A stretch of DNA of 64,000 nt from the NCBI GenBank assembly GCA_900547455.1, contig URGV01000001.1:62001-126000 (forward strand), in the 5' to 3' direction. Below the pieces are notes generated by a model. It ran no database searches and was not told where the DNA came from. It saw only the letters and a list, made by a program, of their open reading frames with translations. Each line of letters begins with the position of its first letter. Position 1 is the first letter of the stretch. This stretch comes from an uncultured Oscillospiraceae bacterium. GTDB lineage: Bacteria > Bacillota > Clostridia > Oscillospirales > Ruminococcaceae. This document shows, one piece after another, positions 53,904-61,919 of this stretch. Made by a program: the position numbers and the translations under genes.

Positions 53904-54710
53904 ATGGAACGGATGTATTCGATCTCACAGGTTGCGCGGATGCTGGGGCTGGGAATCGACGCGGTGCGATTCTATGAAAAAAAGGGCCTGGTGCACCCGC
54001 AGGTCAACCCGCAGAACCGCTACCGGATGTATTCGCTCTATCAGATTATGGAGCTGCTGGATGTCAGCTACTACCGCAGTCTGGGGATGAGCATCGAGCA
54101 GATTCAGCAGCTGTACGAGAGCAGCAACGAGGAGCAGCTGATGGAGCTGCTGGACAAAAAGCGTCAGGAAACCGAGCACCGTATCCGCTATGAACAGCAG
54201 CTGCTCAAGAGGATTGAGCACGTCGGGAGAATGGCGGCCCGCATCCGAGAACGGGATGGTGAGATCGGCATCGAAGTGTTCCCCGAAAGCTACGTCCTGT
54301 TTGAGCAGCAGGAGAACAGCCTGGAGCGCTACCTGGAGCAGGTTTCCGGCATGGATTACGACCATTATATTTTCTGTCAGATGGTGCGGGAACTGATGAT
54401 CGACACTGAGGAGAAAGGCTGCAGCCAGACGCCGGTGCGGACTATGCTGCTGCTGGACCGGCGGGTGGCGGACGAGCTGGGCGAGCAGACCGAAAACCGA
54501 AAATGTGTTCCGGCAAATCTGGCGCTGTACAGCGTAGTTCGGTTGGAAAACGCAGACGCAAAGCAGCTGGATCTGTCCGCCATGTTCTGCTATGCCAAGG
54601 AGCATGATCTGCGCCTGCAGAACCACCTGTTTATGGTGGAGGTGCCGCTGATCTCCTACACCGACCTCGACCACTACTATGCGGAGCTGTTTATCCCGCT
54701 TGCAGAATAG
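53904..54710 (+). CDS. MerR-family regulator with large effector domain
   Basis: 268 residues. The N-terminal MerR winged helix is MYSISQVARMLGLGIDAVRFYEKKGLVHP, followed by the dimer helix (EQLMELLDKKRQETEHRIRYEQQLL). The C-terminal 150 residues look like a GyrI/BmrR-type small-molecule-binding domain, as in BltR or BmrR-type drug regulators. ATAGGAGGAAACGG precedes ATG 53904. No drug pump is beside it; the MATE pump at 61.9 kb has a MerR-type promoter, a possible but unproven target. Confidence 0.88.
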   Translation: MERMYSISQVARMLGLGIDAVRFYEKKGLVHPQVNPQNRYRMYSLYQIMELLDVSYYRSLGMSIEQIQQLYESSNEEQLMELLDKKRQETEHRIRYEQQLLKRIEHVGRMAARIRERDGEIGIEVFPESYVLFEQQENSLERYLEQVSGMDYDHYIFCQMVRELMIDTEEKGCSQTPVRTMLLLDRRVADELGEQTENRKCVPANLALYSVVRLENADAKQLDLSAMFCYAKEHDLRLQNHLFMVEVPLISYTDLDHYYAELFIPLAE

Positions 54711-54712
54711 AG

Positions 54713-54745
54713 AAAAAGTGCAGAGAGAACCTCTGCACTTTTTTT
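54713..54745. terminator. Bidirectional terminator between merR and the deacylase gene
   Basis: AAAAAGTGCAGAG and CTCTGCACTTTTT form a perfect stem with A-run and T-run on its two sides. Confidence 0.88.
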
Positions 54746-55241
54746 ACTCTGCTTCGATAATGGGAAAGTATTCTACCTGGTTACCCTGCGCGCGGAGAAG
54801 CTGCATCAGGTCGTCCGCCTGCAGATAAACCGTTGCGGTGTTGTCGTTGGGGTGGACTCCGATCATCGAACCGGAAAAGCTGCTGTCCATGTAGACGTGG
54901 ACCTTGTGCTCCCGGTCGTTCAGGATACCAAAGGGGGAGACGGCCCCGGAATAAAGACCGAGAATTTCCTGTAAATCCTCCTGTGAAGCGAAGCTTAGCC
55001 GGGTGGTTCCGGCGCGGCGTGCAAAATCGGTCAGCTTGACCTGTTTGTCGTGCGGGGCGACCAGAAGATAGTAGTTGCGCTTTTTGGCGTCGCGGACAAA
55101 AAGATTCTTAGCGACCGTCTCAAAATGAGGCAGGTGGAGCACCAACATCTCCTCGATGGTGTAGACGGCGGAGTGTTCAACAAGGGTATATGGAATGCCG
55201 GTTTGTGTAAGCAGCTCGATAATCTGTTCTTTGTTCTGCAT
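54744..55241 (-). CDS. YbaK/ProX-type prolyl-tRNA deacylase
   Basis: 165 residues, one YbaK-type editing domain: NKEQIIELLTQTGIPYTLVEHSAVYT, KNLFVRDAKKRNYYLLVAPHDKQV (with the catalytic Lys) and GVHPNDNTATVYL. It removes mischarged alanine or related amino acids from tRNA-Pro in trans. ATG 55241 follows AAGGAG; the frame is open up to 55313, but that part is not conserved. It is convergent with merR. Confidence 0.9.
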   Translation of the reverse strand: MQNKEQIIELLTQTGIPYTLVEHSAVYTIEEMLVLHLPHFETVAKNLFVRDAKKRNYYLLVAPHDKQVKLTDFARRAGTTRLSFASQEDLQEILGLYSGAVSPFGILNDREHKVHVYMDSSFSGSMIGVHPNDNTATVYLQADDLMQLLRAQGNQVEYFPIIEAE

Positions 55242-55283
55242 GGAAGAAAACTCCTTTTTTTGTTTTTTTGCAACTTTACTGCC

Positions 55284-55313
55284 ATGATACCACAAGGGGT
55301 GGGCAGGTGGCAA
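55284..55313 (-). promoter_or_regulatory. Promoter of the prolyl-tRNA deacylase gene
   Basis: On the minus strand TTGCCA (55308-55313), an 18-bp spacer and TATCAT (55284-55289) with TGG before it (extended -10). Confidence 0.6.
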
Positions 55314-55401
55314 CTTTTCATCCGAAAAGAAAAATTCTGAAATATAAAAATAAAAGCTATAAATTTAATTTAAATAAAATTTTAGACAGAAAAATCCGGC
55401 G

Positions 55402-55430
55402 TTGACATTAAATTTTTATTCTGCTATCCT
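55402..55430 (+). promoter_or_regulatory. Promoter of the Ntn-hydrolase gene
   Basis: TTGACA (55402-55407), a 17-bp spacer and TATCCT (55425-55430). The 70 bases upstream (55330-55395) are very AT-rich, as in UP elements. Confidence 0.7.
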
Positions 55431-55485
55431 TTGCGTGAAGTGAAACGAAAAATTGCCTGTTATCAGAAAAAAGGAGGATTTTTGG

Positions 55486-56472
55486 ATGAAACAGATCGCA
55501 TGGGAAAAAACAGCGCATGAAGCCGGACACACTTTCGGTCAGAATTTTGACATGCAGACCCTTCCGGCCTTCTTATTTGACGGTCAAAGGATGGAATTTG
55601 GGAAGGCGTGCCTGCAAATTTGCCGCAGGGTCTATCCGTCGGTCGTGGAGGAGATGGAGGGGATTGCCCAGGGGGCGGGGGTGGAGTTGGAAAAGCTGTC
55701 CGCATTTCTGTTTGGTATCTACGCCTTTCCGCCCTTTCAGGGCTGCAGCTGCTTTGCCGCCGCGGATGAGGAAGAGATTTTCTTCGGCCGCAACAGCGAC
55801 TTTCTGCCGGTGGCCAAGGAGCAGAGTCTGAGCAGCATCTACAAAATCGAGGGGAAGAAGTCGTTTTTAGCCAACAGCACCACCCCGGTTCAGGTGGAGG
55901 ACGGTGTCAACGAGGACGGCTTGGCGGTGGGGCTGACCTTTTTGTTTCCAACGGTGCGCAAGCCGGGGCTGAATGCGGGCCTGCTGGTGCGCTACCTGCT
56001 GGAGCACTGTTCCAGCGTACCGGAGGCGATTGCAGCTTTAGGTGCGCTGCCCATTTCCTCGATGCAGACGCTGACAATGGCCGACCGCCAGGGCAGGATG
56101 GCGGTGGTGGAGTGTAACTGCGAAGCGATGGAGGTGCGCTATCCCGAACAGGGGGAACGGTTTGTAGCGGCGACCAATCACTTCTGTGCGGAACGTCTTT
56201 TGCCGTATCAGACCACGATGCCAGACACGATCCACTCGCACAAGCGCCTGGAGACGCTGGAACGGGCGCTGCAGGGAAAGGACCGATACTCCCGCACTTT
56301 TTTGCAGGAGCTGCTTGCGGGCAAGCACGGATTTCTGTGCCAGTATGAACCCTGGGAGGGGATGGACACCATCTGGTCGGCGCTCTACTGCCTGCGCTCC
56401 GGGGAGGCATTTTTCTGCTTTGATAATCCGTCGAAGGCACCCTTCCACAAGGGCGAACGTTTTTTCTTTTGA
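55486..56472 (+). CDS. Ntn hydrolase, C45/acyl-transferase-like family
   Basis: 328 residues. FQGCSCFAAADEEEIFFGRNSD is the family's cleavage and nucleophile site (G-C..., then GRN-x-D), with the nucleophile Cys87 or Cys89. NEDGLAVGL and AATNHF are further family blocks. These enzymes (IPNS-acyltransferase/AAT or C45, related to linear amide hydrolases) free an N-terminal Cys by self-cleavage and cut amide bonds; the substrate here is unknown. There is no signal peptide, and the leading 86 residues could be a pro-region. ATG 55486 follows AAGGAGG. Single gene with its own promoter. Confidence 0.78.
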   Translation: MKQIAWEKTAHEAGHTFGQNFDMQTLPAFLFDGQRMEFGKACLQICRRVYPSVVEEMEGIAQGAGVELEKLSAFLFGIYAFPPFQGCSCFAAADEEEIFFGRNSDFLPVAKEQSLSSIYKIEGKKSFLANSTTPVQVEDGVNEDGLAVGLTFLFPTVRKPGLNAGLLVRYLLEHCSSVPEAIAALGALPISSMQTLTMADRQGRMAVVECNCEAMEVRYPEQGERFVAATNHFCAERLLPYQTTMPDTIHSHKRLETLERALQGKDRYSRTFLQELLAGKHGFLCQYEPWEGMDTIWSALYCLRSGEAFFCFDNPSKAPFHKGERFFF

Positions 56473-56477
56473 CCCTC

Positions 56478-56507
56478 TTGACAAATTCTGCCGCCCCGTA
56501 TTATAGT
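56478..56507 (+). promoter_or_regulatory. Promoter of the DUF1624 gene
   Basis: TTGACA (56478-56483), an 18-bp spacer and TATAGT (56502-56507), directly before the AGGAGG of the gene. Confidence 0.6.
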
Positions 56508-56537
56508 AACCAGAGGAAAGGATAGGAGGTGTCTGAT

Positions 56538-57281
56538 ATGCAGGCAGCACAGAAACCGCGGCGGGTCATCCTGTTTGATGAGCTGCGGGGCGTGATGATT
56601 TTAAGTATGCTGGCCTACCACATCTGCTACGATTTGGCCGAGGTGGTGCGTCTGCCCGGTATGGGGTGGTTTTATTCCGACGCGGCGGGGTGGTGGCAGC
56701 TGAGCATCTGCGGAACCTTTATTTTGATTTCGGGGGCCTGCTGTTTCTACTCGAAGAACAATCTCAAGAGGGGCCTGCGCCTCTTTCTTTTGGGAATGCT
56801 GTTCACGCTGGTGACGGCGCTGATAGTGCCGGACCTGCTGATTGTCTTTGGCCTGCTACACTTTTTGGGAATTGCGGTGCTGCTGGCGGTGCCGTTGAAG
56901 CGGCTGTTTGAGCTCATCCCGCCGGTCTGGGGAATGGTGGTTAGCTTCTTGCTGTTCTGGCTGTTTTACCATGTGCAGAGCGGTTGGATTGGCCTGACAC
57001 CACAGCTGAGCCTGCGCGTGCCGGATGTTTTATACCAGAGCAACTGGCTGTTTCCGTTTGGCTTTCACAACAGCAGCTTTCATTCTTCCGATTATTTCCC
57101 GCTGTTCCCGTATCTGTTTTTGTTTTGGGCGGGAATGTTTTTGGCAAGGCTGCGGCTGCCGGAACTCTGCTACCGCAGCCATTGCAGAGCGCTTGCCTTC
57201 CTTGGCAGAAACAGCATCTGGATTTATCTGTTCCATCAGCCGCTGGTCTACGGCCTGCTGTGGCTGATTTTCCGATTTTAA
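56538..57281 (+). CDS. DUF1624/heparan-alpha-glucosaminide acetyltransferase-like membrane protein
   Basis: 247 residues with 7 or so membrane helices. RVILFDELRGVMILSMLAYHICYDL is the family start with the catalytic-region His, and NSIWIYLFHQPLVYGLLW is the closing helix. The DUF1624 (HGSNAT-catalytic) family moves acetyl groups across membranes to sugars; the bacterial substrate is unknown. AGGAGG lies 8 nt before ATG 56538. A small zinc-ribbon gene follows after about 108 nt. Confidence 0.85.
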   Translation: MQAAQKPRRVILFDELRGVMILSMLAYHICYDLAEVVRLPGMGWFYSDAAGWWQLSICGTFILISGACCFYSKNNLKRGLRLFLLGMLFTLVTALIVPDLLIVFGLLHFLGIAVLLAVPLKRLFELIPPVWGMVVSFLLFWLFYHVQSGWIGLTPQLSLRVPDVLYQSNWLFPFGFHNSSFHSSDYFPLFPYLFLFWAGMFLARLRLPELCYRSHCRALAFLGRNSIWIYLFHQPLVYGLLWLIFRF

Positions 57282-57389
57282 AATAGGAACCCAATTTCCC
57301 CGTCGGATTTTCGAAGGGATCGTGGTTGAACCGGCGCGAGGATGCAGAGGGCCTGTACTTGTGATGCTTGAAGAAAGAGGGATTTGCAG

Positions 57390-57611
57390 ATGAAGTGTCC
57401 GACCTGTGGACAGGAGATGGAAGAAGGGTTTGTCCAGAGTGCCAGAGAAATCTATTTTACAATCGAACCGAACCGCTTTTTCTTCAGGGTGAAAAAAGAG
57501 AAGGGAGATATTCTTCTCAGCTCTCACAACTGGACCCGCCCGACCTGTGTCGCATACATTTGCCACAACTGCCAAAAGGTGGTCATCGATTATGCGGAGA
57601 AGGTCAAATAA
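57390..57611 (+). CDS. PF20097/DUF6487-type small zinc-ribbon protein
   Basis: 73 residues. Two knuckles CPTC (3-6) and CHNC (about 60-63) form a zinc ribbon around a domain with IEPNRFFFRVKKEKGDILLSSHN and TCVAYICHNCQKVVIDY. Such small proteins are common in Clostridia with unknown role. AGAGGGATT is the ribosome site. It likely shares the DUF1624 promoter. Confidence 0.75.
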   Translation: MKCPTCGQEMEEGFVQSAREIYFTIEPNRFFFRVKKEKGDILLSSHNWTRPTCVAYICHNCQKVVIDYAEKVK

Positions 57612-57634
57612 AGCCGACATCAGCGAACCATTCA

Positions 57635-57672
57635 AAAAGAGCCTGTCCGGAAGGACGGGCTCTTGGTGTTTC
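57635..57672 (+). terminator. Hairpin terminator after zinc-ribbon gene
   Basis: AAGAGCCTGTCC and GGACGGGCTCTT pair around GGAA; a short and interrupted T-run (TGGTGTTT) follows. Confidence 0.6.
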
Positions 57673-57844
57673 AGGGCAGAATGGAAGATGATGGAAAATT
57701 TATTTAAAAAGCAGGTGTCGGAGGAGTTTTTATTTTATAGAAAAAGTTAGCCACCGGTATCAGGCAAGTTTGAAAAAGTTTTTGCCCAGAAAGTGCAATT
57801 TATTATAAAACTATACAAATTTGGGAGCTTATCAAAAAAGGGGC

Positions 57845-57874
57845 TTGCATTTTGGGAGGAGGCTATGTTAAAAT
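57845..57874 (+). promoter_or_regulatory. Promoter of the siderophore ABC operon
   Basis: TTGCAT (57845-57850), an 18-bp spacer and TAAAAT (57869-57874). The first operator begins about 14 bp after the -10. Confidence 0.5.
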
Positions 57875-57887
57875 CAAGTCGCGATAG

Positions 57888-57903
57888 ATTAGCGCCTGCT
57901 AAT
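57888..57903. promoter_or_regulatory. Operator 1 of the iron operon (TTAG-N6-CTAA)
   Basis: ATTAGC and GCTAAT are a perfect inverted repeat around GCCT (57888-57903), containing TTAG-N6-CTAA, just after the likely transcription start. Confidence 0.55.
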
Positions 57904-57942
57904 TCATGCGGTGGACTGCAAAGTCCTTTTCTTTTTCGGTGA

Positions 57943-57962
57943 AAGTTAGCTGTAACTAACTT
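57943..57962. promoter_or_regulatory. Operator 2 of the iron operon (TTAG-N6-CTAA)
   Basis: AAGTTAG (57943-57949) and CTAACTT (57956-57962) are a perfect inverted repeat with a 6-nt gap, sharing TTAG-N6-CTAA with operator 1. The cores start 57 bp apart. An iron-dependent repressor is likely from the genes it precedes. Confidence 0.55.
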
Positions 57963-57996
57963 AACTTCTGTGCAAAGATGATAAGGAGGAGTTTTT

Positions 57997-59034
57997 ATCA
58001 AAATAGAAAAAATAACGGTCATCCTTTTTGTCAGTCTGGTGGTGCTGTCCATCCTCTCTTTGTTTGTCGGCGTCATCGACCTGGACCTCTACAGCCTGCT
58101 GACGGGGGACCTGGAACAGCTGGAAATTTTTCTGATTTCCCGCCTGCCGCGCCTGTTGGCGGTGCTGTGCACCGGAGTTGGGATGAGCGTAGCGGGCCTC
58201 ATCATGCAGCAGCTCTGCATGAACAAGTTTGTGTCCCCAACCACCGGAGCCACCATCTCCTCGGCGCAGTTTGGCATCCTGCTGGCGCTGCTGTTCTGGC
58301 CGAATTCGACGCTGTGGGGCAGGGCGATCTTCGCCTTTATCACCGCGGTGCTGGGTGCCTGGATCTTCGTCTTTTTTATCCAGCGCATCCAGTTTAAGGA
58401 TGTGGTGATGGTGCCGCTGGTCGGCATCATGTTCGGCAACGTCATCGGCGGCGTTACCAACTACCTAGCCTACAAATACGAGATGACCCAGGCGCTTTCA
58501 TCCTGGCTGGTGGGGCACTTTTCGCTCGTCGTCCGGGGAAGATACGAGCTGGTTTATCTGGCAGTGCCGCTGGTCATCCTGGCCTTTCTCTTTGCCAACC
58601 ACTTTAACATTGTGGGGATGGGCAAGGATTTTTCCAAAAACCTGGGTGTCAACTACAATCTGGTCCTCTTTATGGGGCTGACCATTGCGGCCCTCATCAC
58701 CGCCAGCGTGGTGGTGGTTGTCGGCTCGATCTCCTACATCGGACTGATCGTTCCGAACGTGGTTGCCATGTTTAAGGGGGACAAGATTCGCGGAACGCTG
58801 GTAGACACCGCCCTGTTCGGTGCCTTGTTTGTGCTGGTGTGTGACATGATTGGCCGGGTAGTTATCGCGCCGTACGAGCTGCCGATCGAGCTGATTGTCG
58901 GCATTTTGGGCAGCCTGATCTTTGTCCTGCTGCTGCTTTATCGCCTCAGCCACGGACGCAAGGCGATCCGTTTGGGTAATCCGGGGCACAGCAGCTGCAC
59001 TGCGGTGCCGGACCTGAAAGGAGGGGAATCTTGA
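57997..59034 (+). CDS. Iron-siderophore ABC permease 1 (FecCD type), AUC start
   Basis: About 345 residues with 9-10 membrane helices. SRLPRLLAVLCTGVGMSVAGLIMQQL and GSISYIGLIVPNVVAMF are the FecCD hallmarks. With the next permease it forms the membrane channel. Between the in-frame TAA at 57982 and GTG 58039 there is no ATG, GTG or TTG. AAGGAGG (57983-57989) lies 7 nt before ATC 57997, and starting there completes the first helix, so AUC is taken as the start. The gene ends overlapping the next start (TTGA). Gene order matches yclNOPQ/ceuBCDE. Confidence 0.88.
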   Translation: MKIEKITVILFVSLVVLSILSLFVGVIDLDLYSLLTGDLEQLEIFLISRLPRLLAVLCTGVGMSVAGLIMQQLCMNKFVSPTTGATISSAQFGILLALLFWPNSTLWGRAIFAFITAVLGAWIFVFFIQRIQFKDVVMVPLVGIMFGNVIGGVTNYLAYKYEMTQALSSWLVGHFSLVVRGRYELVYLAVPLVILAFLFANHFNIVGMGKDFSKNLGVNYNLVLFMGLTIAALITASVVVVVGSISYIGLIVPNVVAMFKGDKIRGTLVDTALFGALFVLVCDMIGRVVIAPYELPIELIVGILGSLIFVLLLLYRLSHGRKAIRLGNPGHSSCTAVPDLKGGES

Positions 59035-60008
59035 ACCGCACAGCCTATCGTTCCAATGTAAAAAAAATTACCGTTCTGGCCCTCTTTGTCCTGCTGGCAG
59101 CGGTGGCCTACATGCTGGTGGAGGTACATTTTGACTCCACGAAACTGTTCCAGTATGCGATGAAGATCAGGACACCAAAGCTGATTGTCATGCTGATTAC
59201 CGCCTTTGCCATCGGCGGGGCGTCGATTGTCTTTCAGTCGATCATCAACAACACCATTGTCACCCCCTGTCTGCTGGGAATGAATTCGCTTTATACCCTG
59301 ATTCACACAGCGGTGGTGTTCTGCGCGGGGTCGGCAAGTGCGCTCGCGTCCAATCCCAACCTCTCCTTTGCAGTTGACCTGCTGCTGATGGGGGTGGTGG
59401 CGACGGTGGTCTACAGCTACCTGTTTCGAAAGACCAACCACAACATCCTGTATGTTCTGCTGATCGGAACGGTGCTTTCCTCCTTTTTTTCCAGTATCCA
59501 AAGCACCATGACCCGCATCATGGACCCGAACGAGTACGACGCCCTGTTGAACACCCTGGTGGCCAGCTTCAGCAACATCAATTCTGAGATTATTGTCTTT
59601 TCGCTGGTGCTGTTGGCACTGCTCATCTTTTTCTTGCGCAAGGAGCTTGCCCTGCTGGACGTGCTGACCCTGGGCAAGGCGCAGGCCATCAACCTGGGTG
59701 TCGACTATGACCGGTGCGTGCGCCGCCTGCTGCTGGGGGTGACGCTGTGCATCGCCATCGCGACGGCGATGGTGGGGCCGATCTCGTTTTTGGGATTGAT
59801 TATTGCAAACCTCGCCCGGCAGCTGCTCAAGACATACCGACACACCTACCTGATTTTGGGCTCCGCCTTGTTTGGCATGTTTGTTCTGGTGGGCGGACAG
59901 CTGCTGGTGGAACACGCCTTTGCTTACGCCATACCGGTCAGCGTCTTTATCACGGTGGGCGGGGGAATTTATTTCCTTTACCTTTTGCTGAATAACAGGA
60001 GGGCCTAA
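59031..60008 (+). CDS. Iron-siderophore ABC permease 2 (FecCD type)
   Basis: 325 residues with 9-10 membrane helices. RTPKLIVMLITAFAIGGASIVFQSI opens the fold and MVGPISFLGLIIANLARQLL is the coupling-helix region that contacts the ATPase. TTG 59031 overlaps the previous stop and has AAAGGAGGGG upstream. The ATPase gene starts directly after its stop. Confidence 0.92.
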   Translation: MNRTAYRSNVKKITVLALFVLLAAVAYMLVEVHFDSTKLFQYAMKIRTPKLIVMLITAFAIGGASIVFQSIINNTIVTPCLLGMNSLYTLIHTAVVFCAGSASALASNPNLSFAVDLLLMGVVATVVYSYLFRKTNHNILYVLLIGTVLSSFFSSIQSTMTRIMDPNEYDALLNTLVASFSNINSEIIVFSLVLLALLIFFLRKELALLDVLTLGKAQAINLGVDYDRCVRRLLLGVTLCIAIATAMVGPISFLGLIIANLARQLLKTYRHTYLILGSALFGMFVLVGGQLLVEHAFAYAIPVSVFITVGGGIYFLYLLLNNRRA

Positions 60009-60761
60009 ATGAAGATTGAAAATTTGACAAAACAGTATGACGGCAAGACAGTGGTCGATTCCGTTACTTTCAAGATCCCGCAGGGAAAGGTCATCTCGAT
60101 GATCGGACCCAACGGAGCGGGCAAATCGACGGTACTCAACATCATCTCCCGCCTGATTGCCCGCGACAGCGGACTGGTGGAGTTTGATGGGCAGGATATT
60201 TCCCGCTGGAAAAGCAAGGAGCTTGCCAAGCGCCTTGCCATTCTGACCCAGAGCAACAACATTCAGATGAAGCTGACGGTGCGGGAGCTGGTCAGCTTTG
60301 GGCGGTTCCCCTATTCGGGCAACCATCCGACCAAAGAGGATCAGGAGATGATCGACAAGGCCATCCGGTATATGGAGCTGGAGGAGTTTGAGGATCGATT
60401 CATCGACGAGCTTTCCGGCGGACAGCGGCAGCGCGCCTGCATCGCCATGGTGATTGCACAGGACACCGAGTATATCCTGCTGGACGAGCCGACCAACAAT
60501 CTGGACATCTACCACGCGACCAACATGATGAAGATTGTCCGCCGCCTGTGCGACGAGCTTGGGAAAACGGTGATTCTGGTGCTGCACGAGATCAACTACG
60601 CGGCCTTTTATTCCGATTATATCTGCGCCTTTGTCGACGGAAAAATCGCGAAATTTGGAACGGTGGAGGAGGTGATGACCAAAGAAAATCTGGCCCAGAT
60701 CTACAAGGTGGACTTTGAGATCATGCGCATCCAGGGAAAACCGCTGTCCATCTATTATTAG
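60009..60761 (+). CDS. Iron-siderophore ABC ATPase (FecE type)
   Basis: 250 residues. Walker A GPNGAGKST, signature LSGGQRQRACIAM, Walker B YILLDEPTNNLD and H-loop VLHEINYAA are all intact. It powers the two permeases. ATG 60009 comes right after the preceding stop. A hairpin separates it from the binding-protein gene. Confidence 0.94.
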   Translation: MKIENLTKQYDGKTVVDSVTFKIPQGKVISMIGPNGAGKSTVLNIISRLIARDSGLVEFDGQDISRWKSKELAKRLAILTQSNNIQMKLTVRELVSFGRFPYSGNHPTKEDQEMIDKAIRYMELEEFEDRFIDELSGGQRQRACIAMVIAQDTEYILLDEPTNNLDIYHATNMMKIVRRLCDELGKTVILVLHEINYAAFYSDYICAFVDGKIAKFGTVEEVMTKENLAQIYKVDFEIMRIQGKPLSIYY

Positions 60762-60768
60762 CAGGAAA

Positions 60769-60796
60769 ATCCTCCGCTCCTATGGGGCGGGAGGAT
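60769..60796 (+). other. Intercistronic hairpin between ATPase and binding-protein genes
   Basis: ATCCTCC-GCTCC pairs with GGGGC-GGGAGGAT with one bulged G; no T-run follows. It may shield or process the mRNA so that the binding protein is made in excess. Confidence 0.5.
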
Positions 60797-60839
60797 CGAA
60801 GAAAACATTCATTTTTTATACAGAAAAGGAGATTGATCC

Positions 60840-61868
60840 ATGAAGAAACTATCTGCCCTAATTTTCAGTATGCTGCTTGCTGTTTCTGTAGCTGCCTGCT
60901 CCGGTGCGCAGACAACTTCCCAGACCGAGGAGACAAGCGCACAGAATACACAGACAGAACAAACGACCGAGCAGGAGACCGCGAGCGAAGCTGCTCCTTC
61001 CACCATTACCATCACCAGCCTGGACGGGAACAGAGAAGAGACACAGCTGGAGGTCCCCTATGACCCGCAGCGCATCGCCATCCTGGACATGGCGGCGCTG
61101 GACATGCTGGATAATTTTGGCCTCGGGGATCGGGTGGTCGGTTCGGCAAGCACCTCGCTGGACTATCTGCAGCAGTATGTGACCGACGAAACGGTTGAAA
61201 ATCTCGGCACCATCAAGGAGGCCGATCTGGAGGCGGTGATGGCCTGTGAGCCGGACATCATCTTCATCGGCGGCCGACTGAGCGCCTCCTACGATGTGCT
61301 CAGCGAGATTGCGCCGGTGGTCTACCTCTCCACAGACTCCGAGCTGGGCGTTGTTGAGAGCGTTCGGAAAAACGCACAGACCATCGCTTCAATCTTTGGC
61401 GTTGAGGAGCAGGTCGAGCAGAAGCTGGCCGGTTTTGATGAAAGAATCCAGGCACTGTCCGATTTTGCCCAGGGGAAAAACGCGGTGATTGGAATGTGCA
61501 CCAGCGGCAGCTTTAACGTTCTGGGCAACGATGGCCGCTGCTCGATCATTGGTCGGGAGATTGGCTTTGAAAATCTGGGCGACACTGGCAGCACCTCCAC
61601 TCACGGCAACGAGAGCTCCTTCGAGCTGCTGCTGGAATGGAACCCGGAATATATCTTTGTGCTTGATCGCGACGCGGCCATCGGCACCGACGGCGCCCAG
61701 CTGGCCCAGGAGATTATGGAGAACGAGCTGACCATGCAGACCTCCGCTTACCAGAATGGCAACATTGTATATCTGGAGCATCCGGCTGTTTGGTACACCG
61801 CTGAGGGCGGCATCACCGCGCTGGATTACATGCTCAGCGACCTGGAAGGCGCACTGTTGACCGAGTAA
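60840..61868 (+). CDS. Siderophore-binding lipoprotein (YclQ/CeuE-like)
   Basis: 342 residues. The lipobox VAAC has Cys20; a Thr/Gln/Glu-rich tether (about 21-55) follows. The binding domain has PQRIAILDMAALDMLDNFGLGDRVVG, EPDIIFIGGRLSASYDVLSEI and LLLEWNPEYIFVLDRDAAI, as in the petrobactin/enterobactin-type (YclQ, CeuE, FatB) binding proteins. It captures ferric siderophore outside the membrane for the permease pair. AAAAGGAGATTG lies before ATG 60840. Last gene of the operon. Confidence 0.93.
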   Translation: MKKLSALIFSMLLAVSVAACSGAQTTSQTEETSAQNTQTEQTTEQETASEAAPSTITITSLDGNREETQLEVPYDPQRIAILDMAALDMLDNFGLGDRVVGSASTSLDYLQQYVTDETVENLGTIKEADLEAVMACEPDIIFIGGRLSASYDVLSEIAPVVYLSTDSELGVVESVRKNAQTIASIFGVEEQVEQKLAGFDERIQALSDFAQGKNAVIGMCTSGSFNVLGNDGRCSIIGREIGFENLGDTGSTSTHGNESSFELLLEWNPEYIFVLDRDAAIGTDGAQLAQEIMENELTMQTSAYQNGNIVYLEHPAVWYTAEGGITALDYMLSDLEGALLTE

Positions 61869-61888
61869 AAAGCTAATTCTTGATATAA

Positions 61889-61919
61889 AAAATCCTCCGA
61901 GCAATCGGAGGATTTTTTT
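61889..61919. terminator. Bidirectional terminator between siderophore operon and MATE gene
   Basis: AATCCTCCGA and TCGGAGGATT pair around GCAA, with A-run on the left and T-run on the right. Confidence 0.9.

Larger units (their letters stand above)
57612..57996 (+). other. 385-bp gap: terminator, promoter and operators of the iron operon
   Basis: No gene is seen. A hairpin terminator lies at 57635-57672. The AT-rich middle (57690-57840) holds a possible second promoter (TTGCCC 57782, TATAAA 57804, 16-bp spacer). The main promoter at 57845-57874 and two palindromes follow before the permease gene. Confidence 0.6.

Noticed and set aside
58938..60587. 549-codon open frame on the minus strand
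   Set aside because: It is antisense to the siderophore permeases and ATPase, with a His/Gln-rich composition and no recognisable domain.
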